A DNA stretch of 64,000 nucleotides, from positions 124,001-188,000 of the forward strand of contig KV918802.1 in assembly GCA_002049455.2 (NCBI GenBank), in the 5' to 3' direction. Origin of the DNA: Porphyra umbilicalis (taxonomy: Eukaryota; Rhodophyta; Bangiophyceae; Bangiales; Bangiaceae). Positions 10,939 to 22,081 of this stretch are shown piece after piece. Every line of letters begins with the position of its first letter. Position 1 is the first letter of the stretch. A program made the position numbers and the translations under genes. The notes below the pieces were generated by a model, which worked only from the letters and a program-made list of their open reading frames with translations, was not told the origin of the DNA and searched no databases.

Positions 10939-11838
10939 CTAGTGCCGCCGAGGCAGCGGCAGTGGCCCCAAGCGCTGGGGTTCCCACCACACTGGGTCCT
11001 GCGGCAGGTTGACGTTCACCCAATACTCGTTGCGGTTGCCAGAGGCGTCGGGCCGGGAAAAGCGACGCTCCCAGCGAGGAGGCAATTGTGGCAAGCGCTC
11101 CAGGTTCTCCGCGCGCTCCTGGTCCAGCCGCTTCTGGCGGCCCTCCCACGTAACCCTCTCCGAGATGCCGTTCTCGTTGGGGGGAATCAGGACGGTAGAA
11201 GGGGTCGCCCACGGACAGGGACACCACGGCGGGCACGTGGGATGCTTGCTCCCGACAGTCAGCGCGTTGCGGCAAACAAAGCACAGGCGGCGCATCGCCC
11301 GCCGCTCCACAGTGCGGCTAAAGTACGCGCCGTCACCCGCCCTGGCCCACCGCCACCCCCAGCCCGGTTGTGGAGAGGGCCGACGCGCCCAGGGGCAGGG
11401 GCAGGTGTCCGGGCACATGGAAACGTTGCTGCTCACGGTCTGGGAGCGCTTGCACTCCGTACAGATGCTCTGCAGGCCCCGCCGTAACTGGGCCTTGGAA
11501 ATTGTCCGCGCCGGCGGGCCATACGTGGGGCGGGGGGTGAAGGCGGGGGCGTCATCTCAACACCGCGTCGCCGCCTGCTGCTCGCCGGTAGCAATGTCAG
11601 CTGCTGGGTCCATCTCCGCCGCGGCGGCCAACTCCGCTGCAGAGGTAGGCGCGCGCACAACGGCCACAGTGTCAGCGCCGCTCTCGTCAGCGCGCGGGGG
11701 CGTTGTCGGGGGAGGTGGAGATACACTACGTGCAGGGGGTGGGGGCGTCGAACGAGGCGGAGAAGCCGCCACTGCCGGAGCTACGCGTAGGGGAGTGGGT
11801 GGCGGCGTCGTACGAAACGGAGGCGGCGTCGTAGCCAT
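10939..11838 (-). pseudogene. WW-domain protein with two CPxxCPCPW Cys modules, interrupted by TGA
   Basis: From the ATG at 11838 a Pro/Thr-rich N-terminus runs to a TGA at 11557-11559. The same frame then continues uninterrupted to 10939. Downstream lie two repeated Cys modules, ICTECKRSQTV...CPDTCPCPW (about 11470-11385) and LCFVCRNALTV...CPPWCPCPW (about 11286-11209). Both share the pattern C-x2-C, TV-x-S, C-x3-C-x-C-P-W, which suggests a metal-binding fold. The C-terminus has a WW-like domain (about 11085-10972): LPPRWE, then YWVNVNLPQDPVWWEPQ. WW domains bind Pro-rich ligands. The TGA may be a nonsense mutation or may sit in a short GT-AG intron (donor near 11563, acceptor near 11490). 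The combination is unfamiliar to me. Confidence 0.5.
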
Positions 11839-14084
11839 TGGACTCGGGCTCGGCTCGGATCGGGAACGAGCCGTTGTTGGGTCGATAGCTCCGCAAACAA
11901 CGACGGCGCAGCCGCAAACCCAGCACAGTTGCAAGAGTAGATTGGAGCGTAGACAGCTTGGTTACGATCGCAGCGCCGAAGCCACGCGGCAGCGGGTTGG
12001 CAAAGCGGCAGGGAGGCGAGGCGGCAGTGAAAGCTGCCAGGCGCCAGGCCAAGCGGCAGCGCGGCGACCAAGCGGCAGCACGGCGGCCAAGCGGCAGACA
12101 AGGGGCGGTGCTGGCGCCCGTGCCGGCGGCCGCCAAGCGGCACAGGGGTGAAGGTGGACCAAAGGGGTCCGACGGAAGAGTGGTGACGACGGGTGGGTCG
12201 GCGCGCGCAGGAGCGTGGGACAGCAACGAGGCCGTGAGGGATGCAGAGCAGCGATTGAGTGTGCCAGAGGCGAGTGTGGGCCACGATGAGTCTGCGCGTG
12301 CGCTGGCGTCCGCCTGTAGGTGTGTGCGTGCGTGCAATGCAAGGAAACGTCCTCGTCAGCACTGAGCCGTTGTTAGTGTGAAAGGGCAGGCCCTGCGCAG
12401 TGTCGATGGTTCCGAGCGGTTGCACGTCCCGGGCCAGGCGCTGCCGGGTCGAAAAAAAGGGGGTGCCGATGGCATTGCGTGGCCCAAGCCACGCGCTGTT
12501 GGGTCGCAAAGGAGGTGCTGACACGCGGACCGGGGTCCCTTATGGAGCATTCTGAGGCCCTTGGTCTTCGGCTCCCCAGACCATGGGCCGCTTCGAGCGA
12601 GATCGATGGACCGCGTGCGTCACTCTGGCCCCCTGGATGGGCCGAATGGAGTGCTTTCCAGGGACCGAAATTGAATCCTCTGAGCGACACTGAGCCTGGA
12701 CCCAACACCCTCTGTTCGAGGCCCATGCTGGGCCAGAACTGACCGACCGACCACCGCTTGTGTATCTCGCAATATTGATTTCAGGGCCCCACTCGAGGCC
12801 CTTAGTGTGGAGCCTGTCCACGGGATCACGGTCCAGGATACACTGGACCAACACCTGTGTGAATCATCAGCCAGCCATAAAAGGAATGAGCACGTTCCCT
12901 GCCGCGTGCGAGACGCGGCCTGCGAGCCGCGGCAGTGGACAGCGCACACAGGCGCGTGATACCATCGCGCGAGTCCGAGGATGTGATGGAGCAAGGCACG
13001 CCACACTTTCGGAAGGAAAGCCGGCGCACAAGGAACAAGATCGAAACGCACACGTGCCCGAAGGTAATTCGCTGATGACGGCAGTGTCAGCGCGCCACCA
13101 ACGCTCTTCCCACCCCTCATTGTGGTCTGCTCGGACCAATCTAAAGCCGCTCTTTCAATGATCTGGAACGTGTTCGGCACCGACCTTTCAAAAGCGCTCT
13201 TTTCACGGATCTGCGCCACATGACTGGTATCTCGACTGGTACCTCGACTGGCATCTGGACTCGCCTCACTCTGGATGCTTCATTGTCTGTCCATGTGACA
13301 GAGGGTCCAAGCCCCGCGCCCACCTCTGAGGATGGCCTACAGAAAGATCTTGGACCCATCTGTAGTCGCGAGTCAGACTTGATTTCCAATCCAAAGTGCC
13401 TCGTTTCCCGAGGTGGAACGATACAGTCACAGGTCATCCAGATGACACACAACGCGTGAGATGAGGCCCTGTCGTTATCGGGAGAATCTCAAACGAGAAT
13501 ACAGAGTGCTGATTGGCCAGGCACTCCTTCGGCCAAGTGTCTGACCAACGACAGGTCTGTGTTTGTGTCCAGACAAGGGCCGAACGCCTCCGCTAAGACA
13601 GGGCCTGAGGCAGAAGCAGATGAAGGCACGAGCAGTGGAAAAGTGAATGGGAGATGGCAAAGGCACTTGGCGCAAAGGCACCAGGTTCTTCCTGTTGCCA
13701 ACGTTGTTTCCGACCCAGTCTGAGAAAAGCGCAGTTTCCGGAATATCCACACACGCACGCAAAGCCCTCATGGTGTGCTGTAGGGATGGCCTCGACGTGT
13801 GGATACCAAGAAGGAACGATACGTCGTTTGCATAACACGAGCAAGAAAGAAATATAAGAGGCTTCGGGAAACACTGCGTCGCCAACGCCCACTACACAAG
13901 CGAGAAGCAAGCACGAAGCACAAACCAATGCACCACCCAGGGCTCCGTACAGAGCCACGCACAGCAAAAGGTCCAAAAGACAGTGGCCGCTGCTGCGACC
14001 ACGAGAAGGTGGGCGGCCCAGTCGTACAAGCGGCCACACCACACCAAAGACCACTCTCTCCTCCCTCCCTACCTCAGCCACCAG
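11839..14084. other. intergenic stretch with AAGCGGCA microrepeats; no gene recognised
   Basis: 11980-12150 contains about eight imperfect copies of a 15-20 bp unit around AAGCGGCAG. The remainder has only short, featureless frames. Near 13220-13260 a short (A/T)CTCGACTGG repeat occurs. Confidence 0.45.
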
Positions 14085-15257
14085 TCACTTGCTAACCCAC
14101 GCGGCGCATGCCGGGCCGCTCAAGTCCAAGTCCCCGTATCCAACGACCCCCGCCGCGGAAGCCGCTGCGGCGACCCGTGACGCCGTGCGGGACAGCAGCG
14201 GCTCCTGCTTAGCAACCTTTCCGGTGTCACGCACCGCCGCGTGCGGCACTGGAGTAAAACAACTCGATGGTACTGCTCCAGCAGCAGCGGAGCCCCTCTC
14301 TTTGGTCGCGTTGGCCATGGACTTGGCCAGAATGACGTTGAGAATGACGACATCGTCATCGTTTCTGTCAGCGGCCGATGCGGCCGCGGCCGCACGCTTG
14401 CTGCGCCCAGCATCCGCGGTCCAGGGAGCCGCCGCCGAGGCCGCCACGGCCTTGCCCTTGCCCTTGCCCGTGGCAGCACTCGAGGCCACCCCCGCAGAGG
14501 CCGCGGCGGCCTTGCTCGTCAGAACCAACCCCGGTGAGTCCGCAACGGCCTCACGCTTGACAATCTCAGCCGCACCCACCGAGGCCGCCACGGCCTCGCC
14601 TTTGCCCTGCCCAAGCGTACCTGCCGAGCGCACTGCGGCCTTGAGCATCTCGGTCGCATCGGCCGTGGTAGTGCCGGCCGTGCATGCTTGTTTGTAGCGG
14701 TCCTTGATGGCCGGACAGCCGGTGTAGGCCACGCCATAAAGACCAAAGGCCTCAGGAGACTGCTTGGCCTGCTCCGTGGCGCGGACCATGTTCCAGTACA
14801 GCTTCAGCGCCGCCCACTGACGCATATTGGCCACGTAGAGGCGCTCGGCCAGCAGGAAAGCGATTGCGCGCTGCTCCATGGTAGCACGGCGAAGGATCAC
14901 TCGCTGCTGGCGCGTGGTCCACTTCAGGCCGAGTGCGTCGACGGCCTTGAATGCACGGCCGAAGTCATCGACGGAGAAGTTGCAAGTCGCGGCCACGTGG
15001 GCTATGTCGGCCTTGTCCGACGCTGGGGCGCCCCCAACCGGCGCCTCGGTCTGCGGAACGGTCGCATCGGTCTCCTTGCAGTGGCCTTGGGCCACGTGTG
15101 CCGCCTTGGCTACCTTGAGGGAATCGTACCCCTGCTGGCCGTCAGCTTTGCGCTTGCCGCTTCTCCCGGCGGCCTCGGCTGAGGCCGCACGCCCCGCCGC
15201 GGCCGACTCGACCGCGACAGCATGCTGCAGCGTGGGACTCCCGTGCTTGCAGCTCAT
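14085..15257 (-). CDS. uncharacterised Ala-rich nuclear-looking protein with SUMO-interaction-like motif
   Basis: The family is not recognised. The frame is open from about 15560 to the TGA at 14085-14087; the first ATG is at 15257, and an upstream exon is possible. A conserved-looking helical core (about residues 95-195 from that ATG) contains FSVDDFGRAFKAVDALGLKW, QRVILRRATMEQRAIAFLLAERLYV and WAALKLYWNMVRATEQA. It is followed by Ala/Lys-rich imperfect repeats of the type GKGKGKAVAAS. Basic patches SGKRK and GRSKR could be nuclear localisation signals. DDDVVILNVI matches the acid-flanked hydrophobic core of a SUMO-interacting motif. Codon use and composition look genuinely coding, and no transposase-like feature is present. 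Its proximity to a Harbinger Myb-like gene may be chance. Confidence 0.5.
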   Translation of the reverse strand: MSCKHGSPTLQHAVAVESAAAGRAASAEAAGRSGKRKADGQQGYDSLKVAKAAHVAQGHCKETDATVPQTEAPVGGAPASDKADIAHVAATCNFSVDDFGRAFKAVDALGLKWTTRQQRVILRRATMEQRAIAFLLAERLYVANMRQWAALKLYWNMVRATEQAKQSPEAFGLYGVAYTGCPAIKDRYKQACTAGTTTADATEMLKAAVRSAGTLGQGKGEAVAASVGAAEIVKREAVADSPGLVLTSKAAAASAGVASSAATGKGKGKAVAASAAAPWTADAGRSKRAAAAASAADRNDDDVVILNVILAKSMANATKERGSAAAGAVPSSCFTPVPHAAVRDTGKVAKQEPLLSRTASRVAAAASAAGVVGYGDLDLSGPACAAWVSK

Positions 15258-16980
15258 GTTGACGGCCTTGGTCGAGGCCGTATCCCCCGCCGCCGTGGCC
15301 GACTTGACGGCCACGTCCTTCTCAGACGTTTTGGCATGGCCAGCACCGCTGCTGCTGTCGCCGGCCGAGGCGGCAGGCAGCCAGGAGAATGACAGCCGGA
15401 ATGGAGCCCCACTTCGTCGGCCTTGAGGGAGGCCAGCAGGTGGCCTGCAGCACCCAGGCCGACGGTCCGCGCGCGAGAGAGAATGATGGTGTGACAACCG
15501 CGAAGGCCTCGCCACGGCAGAGGGGGCCAGAGACGATGAGATCAGAGAGGATGAGGTCACAGACGATGGGATCAGAGGCGATGAGTAGGGTGTCGCGTGA
15601 GTGGGTGGTGGGTGTGAATGTGGGTGTCCACCGTCGGCACGGTGAGCGCCGTTAGAGCAGTCGGGTGAGCAGGCGATGGCGAGATGGAGTGCCGGCAGAA
15701 ACGCCGCTCCCTACGTACGGCCGCCCTCTTGACTGGAATGCTTGAGGGGGCCACTCAGCGCTCCACCTCCCCTTACAGGTGTCGGGAGATGGTCACACGC
15801 CCTTTTTCAGGCCCTACAGACCACTGTTTTTGTGTACTGGTCAGAGGGCCCCATCTTGCCCCGCTGACCTGCCAACACCGAAGCATGCGAATGGAAATTT
15901 CCAGACAAAAATCGTTCATCGCAGAGAAGCGTCAGCAATGTGGCACGTGCAGCGCCCCAAGTGGCTCGCTCACAGTTTTTTCCGCGTCTCATGCCTCCGT
16001 GACGGGCTGTGCGTCATGGTGTGCGACGTATCCACAACACGGCCACTCCATCAAAATCACCACAGCCTGCCGATGACTCGTCCGAGCCTCCGGGGCGGTT
16101 CTCTGGACTCACTCGAGACTTGGCGCGTGTGTGAGCCACTCAAAGGTAGCAAAAGAGAGGCCTGATGACCCGTGTTTCGCGCCTCGTGCCGTACGCCTGG
16201 CATTTCCGTCAGCGAAACCTGGATGGCTGCTCCCTGAGGGCCACCAGGAACGGCTACACGACGGCTTTTCCGTGCCTCGTTCGTCGCTGTGTGCCTCGTT
16301 CGTCGCTGTGTGCCCCTCGCCGCAACGTAACCGAGCCAATCGTAGCCCGGAAGCGTCCGTGTGAGCCCCGGCTACAATCTGGCTGAGAGAGATGGCATCT
16401 CACGCGATGGAGACACGTGCTGACCCGAAACGTAGCCCTAAATTGTCCAATGACCGCGTGCTGCACTCGTGTTTTGGCCGCAAGTGGCCCTCTGATCGTT
16501 GACGATCGACTAAAGTACAACAATGATCGCAGGTATGACCAGTGACGATTGCATTGCCACACCTGGCACCGTACCCAGGCATGAAGAAGACCTCTGCGCC
16601 TGTTGAATGCGGAGAAACACAGCCACCAACGTAGGATGTGATTTCCACATTTTTTTCAGTTTCGTGTAAGGATGTAGCCCCTGTTTTCGTTCAAGTACAC
16701 TGCTCGTGTGAGCCAGGGCTCGCAGCAGGGTCGGGGTGAGCCCATTACCCAATGAGAGTCCCACACGTTACAAACGTGGCAGCCTTATATCGGTTCGGGT
16801 TCGGACTCGATGTGGTGTTGTTGGCTGTGCTCTTACGCCACGCGATTCCACGCGCCGGAGCTCAGTCAGGTGCCCAGGCGCACTTGCGAGGCAGTGGTCA
16901 GCCCCATCCAGAGCAGGTGGGACTGGAGCCGGCAGGTGGGGCCCCCACAGTCCTGTCTGGGCGTCTGTCGCGTTCCGGTG
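15258..16980. other. no gene recognised; G(A/C)TGAGATCAGA microrepeats at 15535-15600
   Basis: Short GATGAG/GATCAGAG units cluster near 15535-15590. From 15700 to 16750 only short overlapping frames without domains are seen, so this is probably intergenic. Confidence 0.4.
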
Positions 16981-16992
16981 GGACTGGAGTCG

Positions 16993-17050
16993 GCAGGTGC
17001 TCTCCGTGCTCGCGGCCGCCGGCAGGTGCTCTCCGTGCTCGCGGCCGCCG
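16993..17050. repeat. 29-bp tandem duplication
   Basis: Two exact 29-bp copies (16993-17021 and 17022-17050) begin GCAGGTGCTCTCC. The length is not a multiple of three, so the duplication shifts the reading frame of the surrounding coding-like segment. Confidence 0.8.
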
Positions 17051-17531
17051 TGGCGAGCGCCGCGTCGCCGGCGGTGCCCGCCGCCGGCGACCGCCTCGCT
17101 GCCCTCACCGCTGTCGCGTCTGCCACTGGCACGCATGCCGCCGCCAACCCGTTGGTACGGATCGACATTGTCGCCCGGGGGGGGTGCCTGCACTCACCGC
17201 CGTGCTCGTCGCCCTGCCCCTGCCGCCGCCCGCCGACGGCGCAGCGTCGCGCCCGCCGCCGCCGCCGCCGCCGCCGCAGGCGCCGCCGGTGCTCGCTGCG
17301 CCTGCGGCGGTGGCGGCCGCCCTTCGCGTCGCCGCCCGCGGCATGGAAGCTGCCAAAGCCGCCGGCGACGCGCCACTCCCCGCCGACGGCGGAGGGCGGT
17401 CCGAGCTGGACGTGGTTGGGGGTGCGCCAGCGGCGGCCGCCGCGGCCGCGGCGGCGGCGGGCGGTGCCGTGGCGGGTGCGCGCCCAGTTGCGCTCGCCGC
17501 CACCGCGACGGTGTGGTCCCTCCTCACTGCC

Positions 17532-17607
17532 GACGCGGGGGACAGTTCGCGACGCGGGGGACAGTTCGCGACGCGGGGGACAGTTCGCGACGCGGGGGAC
17601 AGTTCGC
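17532..17607. repeat. 19-bp tandem repeat, four exact copies
   Basis: GACGCGGGGGACAGTTCGC is repeated exactly four times and followed by a partial fifth (GACGCG). The unit is not a multiple of three, so each copy rotates the reading frame; it interrupts the ARM-like remnant. Confidence 0.9.
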
Positions 17608-18019
17608 GACGCGTCGACGGCCGTATCGGGCGTGCTTCCCCGCGCCCGCTGCTTGGGTGCGTCGCCGCCGCAGGCCCTGCGCCCATCGCCGTCGGTGGCG
17701 GCAGCGGCGGGGGTGAGGGCGGGAACCCTCCCCCCCTCCCCCCCCTCCTTCCCCTCCCCGCCCCGCTCGTCGCTCTCCTGCCGCCCGCGGGGAACCCCCC
17801 CGCGGATCAGCGCCTGGTCACGGCGGCGCTCGCGACGCTCCGCACGGTCGCCGTCGTTGACGCGGCCTGTGCGGCGCTCATGCCTGCAATCCCCGCCGCC
17901 GCGGCGTTGCGCACCCCACCCCGCTCTGTCACCGTCACGCCGGCGGTCGATGAGAGTTCAACAATGACCATCACTCCGGTGCACACCCGCAGTCTCAGGT
18001 CGCATCAGTGTAAGCAGGA

Positions 18020-18200
18020 GAATGCCCATGTGATTTAAATCATGAGACCCTCGGGGTAAATTATTTAAATCATTCAACTCAGCGTGATTTAAATCAATTC
18101 CCTGGACTTTAGTCTAGGGTGCTTTCTCACACCCACACGTCGAAAAAAAAGTCATTTTTTCTAGTGCACGTTGCGGGAGTACTTAAAAAAACCTTTTTGG
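18020..18200. other. AT-rich island with three ATTTAAAT palindromes
   Basis: GATTTAAATC occurs at 18032-18041 and 18086-18095, and TATTTAAATC at 18062-18071. They are spaced by about 30 and 24 bp and followed by an imperfect hairpin CCCTGGACT/AGTCTAGGG (18101-18119). It sits abruptly between two very GC-rich blocks and no gene is recognised in it. It could be a small element, a regulatory island or an A/T-rich scaffold site. Confidence 0.5.
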
Positions 18201-18379
18201 CAGTCCGTTTGGCTCCGTACGCCGTTCGTGGACGTCCCCCGGCGCTTTCTTGACTATGGGAACATGCGCCGGGGCTGCCCGCATCTTTCTGTGAAGTTGC
18301 TAGAGGTGGCGACGTCTTCATCGCCCGTACGGTCCGCGGAAGCAGAATCGTGGTTAAAAAGGTGCGTGAGGGTAGGTGC

Positions 18380-19641
18380 GGCGTTTACGGGGTCGTGGGG
18401 GCAGGTGGACGCCGCCACGAACGGCCATGATGTCGCAATTCCGCGGTAGTTGGCCAGAACCGGGCTCTGCGGGCCCTGTGGGAGACGTCGGTTTTGATTT
18501 TTCAAACAGGGGGTCGTGTCGGCGCCGAATGCGCTGCGGCCTGCGTGGTCGCGTCCCTTCCCGCAACACCCGCGCGCGGCGGGTGGGGGCGGCGGCCACC
18601 GCCGCTGGCGGTGTTGCCGCCGCACCTGCCGCCGACGCGGCGGTGAGCAGTGGACGACCGTGCGCACGACGCGCGCCCGCACACGGCAGCGAGTGGCGCC
18701 CGCGGCCGCGGCGGCCGCGGCCGTGGCGGTGCCGGCGGCGGCGGCGGCGGCGGCGTGGAGCCCCTGTTATATTCTCGCTCCACCCCGCCGCCCGCCCCCC
18801 CGTGCCATCGACGGCTTCTTCCCTCCCCCTGCCCCTCTATGGCCCCACATACCCCCCCCTTCCCATCCACCGCGTCGCCGCCGCGCACGTGCGCATCGCG
18901 CAGCTCGGCTTCGAGTCTGCGCTGCGGCAAGCGACGACTACCCAGCCAGCGTCGGCCGGTGATTGCTCGGATGGTGGCGGCCGTGCCTCGGTGGCAGCTG
19001 CCGCCCGTCACGGCGGTGGCGGCCGCTGCTGACCCTCCGGTGGGTGCGGCAGGAGCCCCTCGCGACGATCACCTACCCCCCCTCGGACGAAGACAAAGCG
19101 CTGGTCGTCGAGGAGCGTGCGGGCGGCCGCTACCCACCAGTGGGCGGGTACCCCCCCGACGGCAGCAGCTGCCGCTCGTGCGGGCCGCGGTGGACGCCGC
19201 GGCGGCGGTGGGCGGAGCGCCCCCTACGCCAGCACGCGGTGGTCACGTCGGCGACCGCCACCACCGCCACCATGGCCGCCTTCCTCGTCTCCTTCTTTCT
19301 GATCTCCCGCTCGTACGTGCGCTCTCAAGCGGCGCCGGTCGTGCAGGTGACGCTCACCCGGGAGGCGGTGCTTGACTTGCCTCCGTATGTTTCGTCGTGT
19401 GAAAACAGTTCTATCGTTTTGCAAGTCCAGGGTGTTTTCGCAAACGCGCTTTCAGTAAAAATCACATCCCATCTCTGGCCACGGGCCTCTTAGAGCGCTC
19501 TGGGTGCTCAAAGGGCGCTTCTGGGCGCACTATACGCCTGCGCCCCCAAGATGGGAGCGCTCCCAGCACCCTCGCTTCCCTCGCCCTCACCCACGCCTTT
19601 GCCGCCGCCTCCAGCGGCGCCGCCGCCGCCCCCACTTTCTT

Positions 19642-19673
<32 letters not shown>

Positions 19674-19830
19674 CCACTGCCACCACCGACGCGGAAGGCG
19701 AGGCGGTGCGGCGGCTCACCACCGTCGTCCCCGACGCGGCCGCCTCTCTCGCGTGCCGCCTCGGCCCCGAGGCGGTGGCGGCCGCGTCGGTGCGTGCGCA
19801 CCGGTATGCGCCCCTGAGGGACCTCGGGCG
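18380..19830 (+). other. GC-rich block with broken Ala-rich coding signal
   Basis: Protein-like segments appear in shifting + frames: HRVAAAHVRIAQLGFESALRQ (about 18875) and RLTTVVPDAAASLACRLG (about 19720), the latter ending in a stop after PLRDLGRT (about 19830). Codon-level coherence suggests real exons, but every frame is open by composition and none matches a family I recognise. It could belong with the phosphoesterase remnant just downstream. Confidence 0.25.
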
Positions 19831-20399
19831 GACGTGAGGGGCGTCAGAGGTGTCGGCGGCGACTGAGACACGGACGGCAGCGGCGGGGGAACACCGACGC
19901 AGAGGGGGCGGGGGGGGACGCCGACGCTGCAGGACCTGAGGAGGGCGCGCTCGCCGCCGCCGTGCGGGCGGGGAAGGCCGCCATCGGCGGCGCGGGAGAC
20001 GGAGACGGCAGCCCGGCGACGGGGGGCGGCAACCGCCCGGCCGCCGGCTCCATGGTGGGGGGCGCCGTCGCGGCGACGGCGGGGTCGCTGGCACCCGCAG
20101 CGGCGGCGAGACGTTCGGCCGCCGCTTCCGCCGCCCGCCCGTCCAAGTCGGCCAGCAGCGCGTCGGCCGGCGGGCGCGCGGTGGCGGTGGCGGGGTCTGG
20201 GCCATCTGCCGACGGTGATACCCCCGCTCCGCCGACGACGCCCCCCCCCCCCCCGCCCCCGCCCCCACCTACCCGCCGACCTCCTTTGCGCGGCCGTCTT
20301 GGCCACCACCGTCGGCGCCATCCTCGTCGGAGTGTCCCCCCCCCCCCCCCCCTAAGTCGCGGCAGCGGCCGCCGCCCCCCCCCCCCCCTCGCCGCTGCC

Positions 20400-20970
20400 C
20401 TCGCGGCCGACGGGGTTTGGGGCCACACCCCCGGCGGCGTCACGACGCCCTTCCACCTCACCGGCGCGCACGTGGATGGGGGCGGACGCGGCGACGGCGG
20501 CGAGTCACGCGCGGCGCTGCGCGCCACCGCCGGCATCCTCGTGCTGGCGCTCGCGACCGACGCGGTGGTGGTGAGCGGTGACCTTGTGGCGGGGGGTGGG
20601 GGGGGGGGGGGGGGGGGTGGACGGTGACGAGGCCGACTGGGCGGCCTTCGCGTCGGTGGTAACGTTTGCGGGGGGGGTGCCGCCGGGGGGGGGGTGGGAG
20701 GAGGAGGGGGCGCCCCCCCGGTCGTGTGGGTCGACACGCGCGGCAACCACGACGCGTATGTGATGGGGGGGGACGGCAGGCGGGGGGGGTGGGGGAGGGG
20801 CGGGTACTACCGCGGCTATGGCGACGGCGGGGGGGGCCCGGGCGGCCGCCTGTCGGTCACCACGGTCGGCGGCGGCGCGGCGGCGCCACCGCCGCCGCCG
20901 CGTCGACCGCCCCGCCTGGCGGTCGGGAGGCTCGCGTCGGAGGCTTGGCGCCGCCCCGACCACCGTCGCT
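20400..20970 (+). pseudogene. calcineurin-like metallophosphoesterase fragment (TMEM62-like)
   Basis: Calcineurin-like phosphoesterases coordinate two metals with the motifs D-x-H, G-D-x-x-D and G-N-H-D. On + the frame reads FHLTGAHVDGG (20451-20481), then VVVSGDLV (20565-20588), then VDTRGNHDAY (20730-20759) and YYRGYG. This order, and about 53 residues between GD and GNHD, match the N-terminal half of TMEM62-type proteins. The D-x-H Asp appears as Gly. Between the motifs the frame slips at a G run around 20583-20620 and returns at a G run around 20669-20698, so two compensating indels preserve the overall register. The sequence downstream of the third motif is Pro-rich and merges into the repeat at 20985. 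It is either a decayed gene or a homopolymer-indel artefact. Confidence 0.5.
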
Positions 20971-20984
20971 AGTGCCGGCGGGCG

Positions 20985-21765
20985 CGTCGGCGCCCCCGCC
21001 CGGCGGGGCGGTGGGGATCGCGAGCAGGCCCGCCGCCGCATACCCGTCGGCCGCCGCCTGCACCGCCGTCGGCGGCGTTTGACGACGGGCAGCTGCCGCC
21101 GCTGCGGCGGCGACGGCGGCAATGACATCGCGGATAGGCGGCCCGCCGCCGCCGCGGGGGGGGAGGCGCCCCCCGGCCCGCAACGGCGCCAGCCGGTTGG
21201 GCGAGGGGGGCGCGGGCGACGCGGGCGGGGACGCGGCGGGCGCGTCGGGCGCCGCCGCCTCCGCCGTCTCCCCGGCCGGCCGTCGGCCGCCGACGCCACA
21301 GCCGCGTCAGCGGAGTGACTGGCCAGCGGCCGGCGGCGGGGACACGGCGACAACAGACGCCCCGCGCTCGCCGCCTCTCGACGGGTGCGGCCGCCGGCGG
21401 CCACCCCGCCCGCGGGCGCGGCCCCGCGTCGGCCCTGCCGCGGCGCCGCGGGGGGGACGGCCCTGCGCCCGACACGGCGGCAGGCGCCGCAAGCGCCGGC
21501 AAGCGCAGCTGCGGGGGGTGCCGGTGCAGACCCCCCGCCGCCGCACCGCGCCCATGTCCGCCGCCGGCCGCATCGGCGGCGGCGGGTACGGGCGGCGGGG
21601 GGGGCCCGTCGGCGCGCTGCTGCCGCCACCGCCGCCTGTCGCCTGTCCTTTTTTTTCTTTTTTTCCGGCCACAACTCACCTTACGTTCCGTCCATTTTCT
21701 TTATCCTTCTCTTGTATTGCTGTTTCTAGGAGTTAACAATGATCTCTTCCCGCATCTATGGCACT
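20985..21765. repeat. long inverted repeat, left arm (X)
   Basis: About 780 bp that recur inverted at 24445-25225 with high similarity, including a T-rich segment near 21645-21665, the junction CTAGGAGTTAACAATGATCTC and the outward GC-rich stretch. The two arms flank the + copy of repeat R1, like very long terminal inverted repeats of a foldback or Mutator-like element. No transposase was found between the arms. Confidence 0.7.
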
Positions 21766-22081
21766 TCCCCCAAAAATGGACACCTCCCGGATTGTGCGCT
21801 CGATGACCCCTCTCACAGACCCCGTGAGGGGCGGCACGAAGTCGACGGGGCGCACGATATCTTACAGAACATCTCAACACGAGTTCGCATGCCAGGACAT
21901 TTCTCGCCCATCACGTGGTCGGGATTGCGGAATCGAGGAGGACGAGCGATTTGATGGCCCATTGTCTTAGCCAAGTGGGTCAGGTATTATTAACGGGCTA
22001 CTTGTTCCCATTAAGATTCCCGGTTTCGACATAGTGCAGGACATCGTGCGAGATGCACGGTGTCCACTTCGTGTAGAGATA

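Larger units (their letters stand above)
16981..18010 (+). pseudogene. ARM-repeat-like gene remnant with homopolymer frameshifts
   Basis: One frame reads AANPLVRIDIVARGG and, after an eight-G run at 17176-17183, the next frame continues VPALTAVLVAL. Together this resembles the turn of an armadillo repeat (N..I...GG.PALV.LL). Further Ala/Leu-rich helical segments follow (for example AALRVAARGMEAAKAAG near 17330 and LVTAALATLRTVAVVDAA near 17815). Frames change at G/C runs and at the 19-bp tandem repeat, so this is either a decayed gene or one damaged by assembly indels. The ARM assignment is tentative. Confidence 0.3.
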
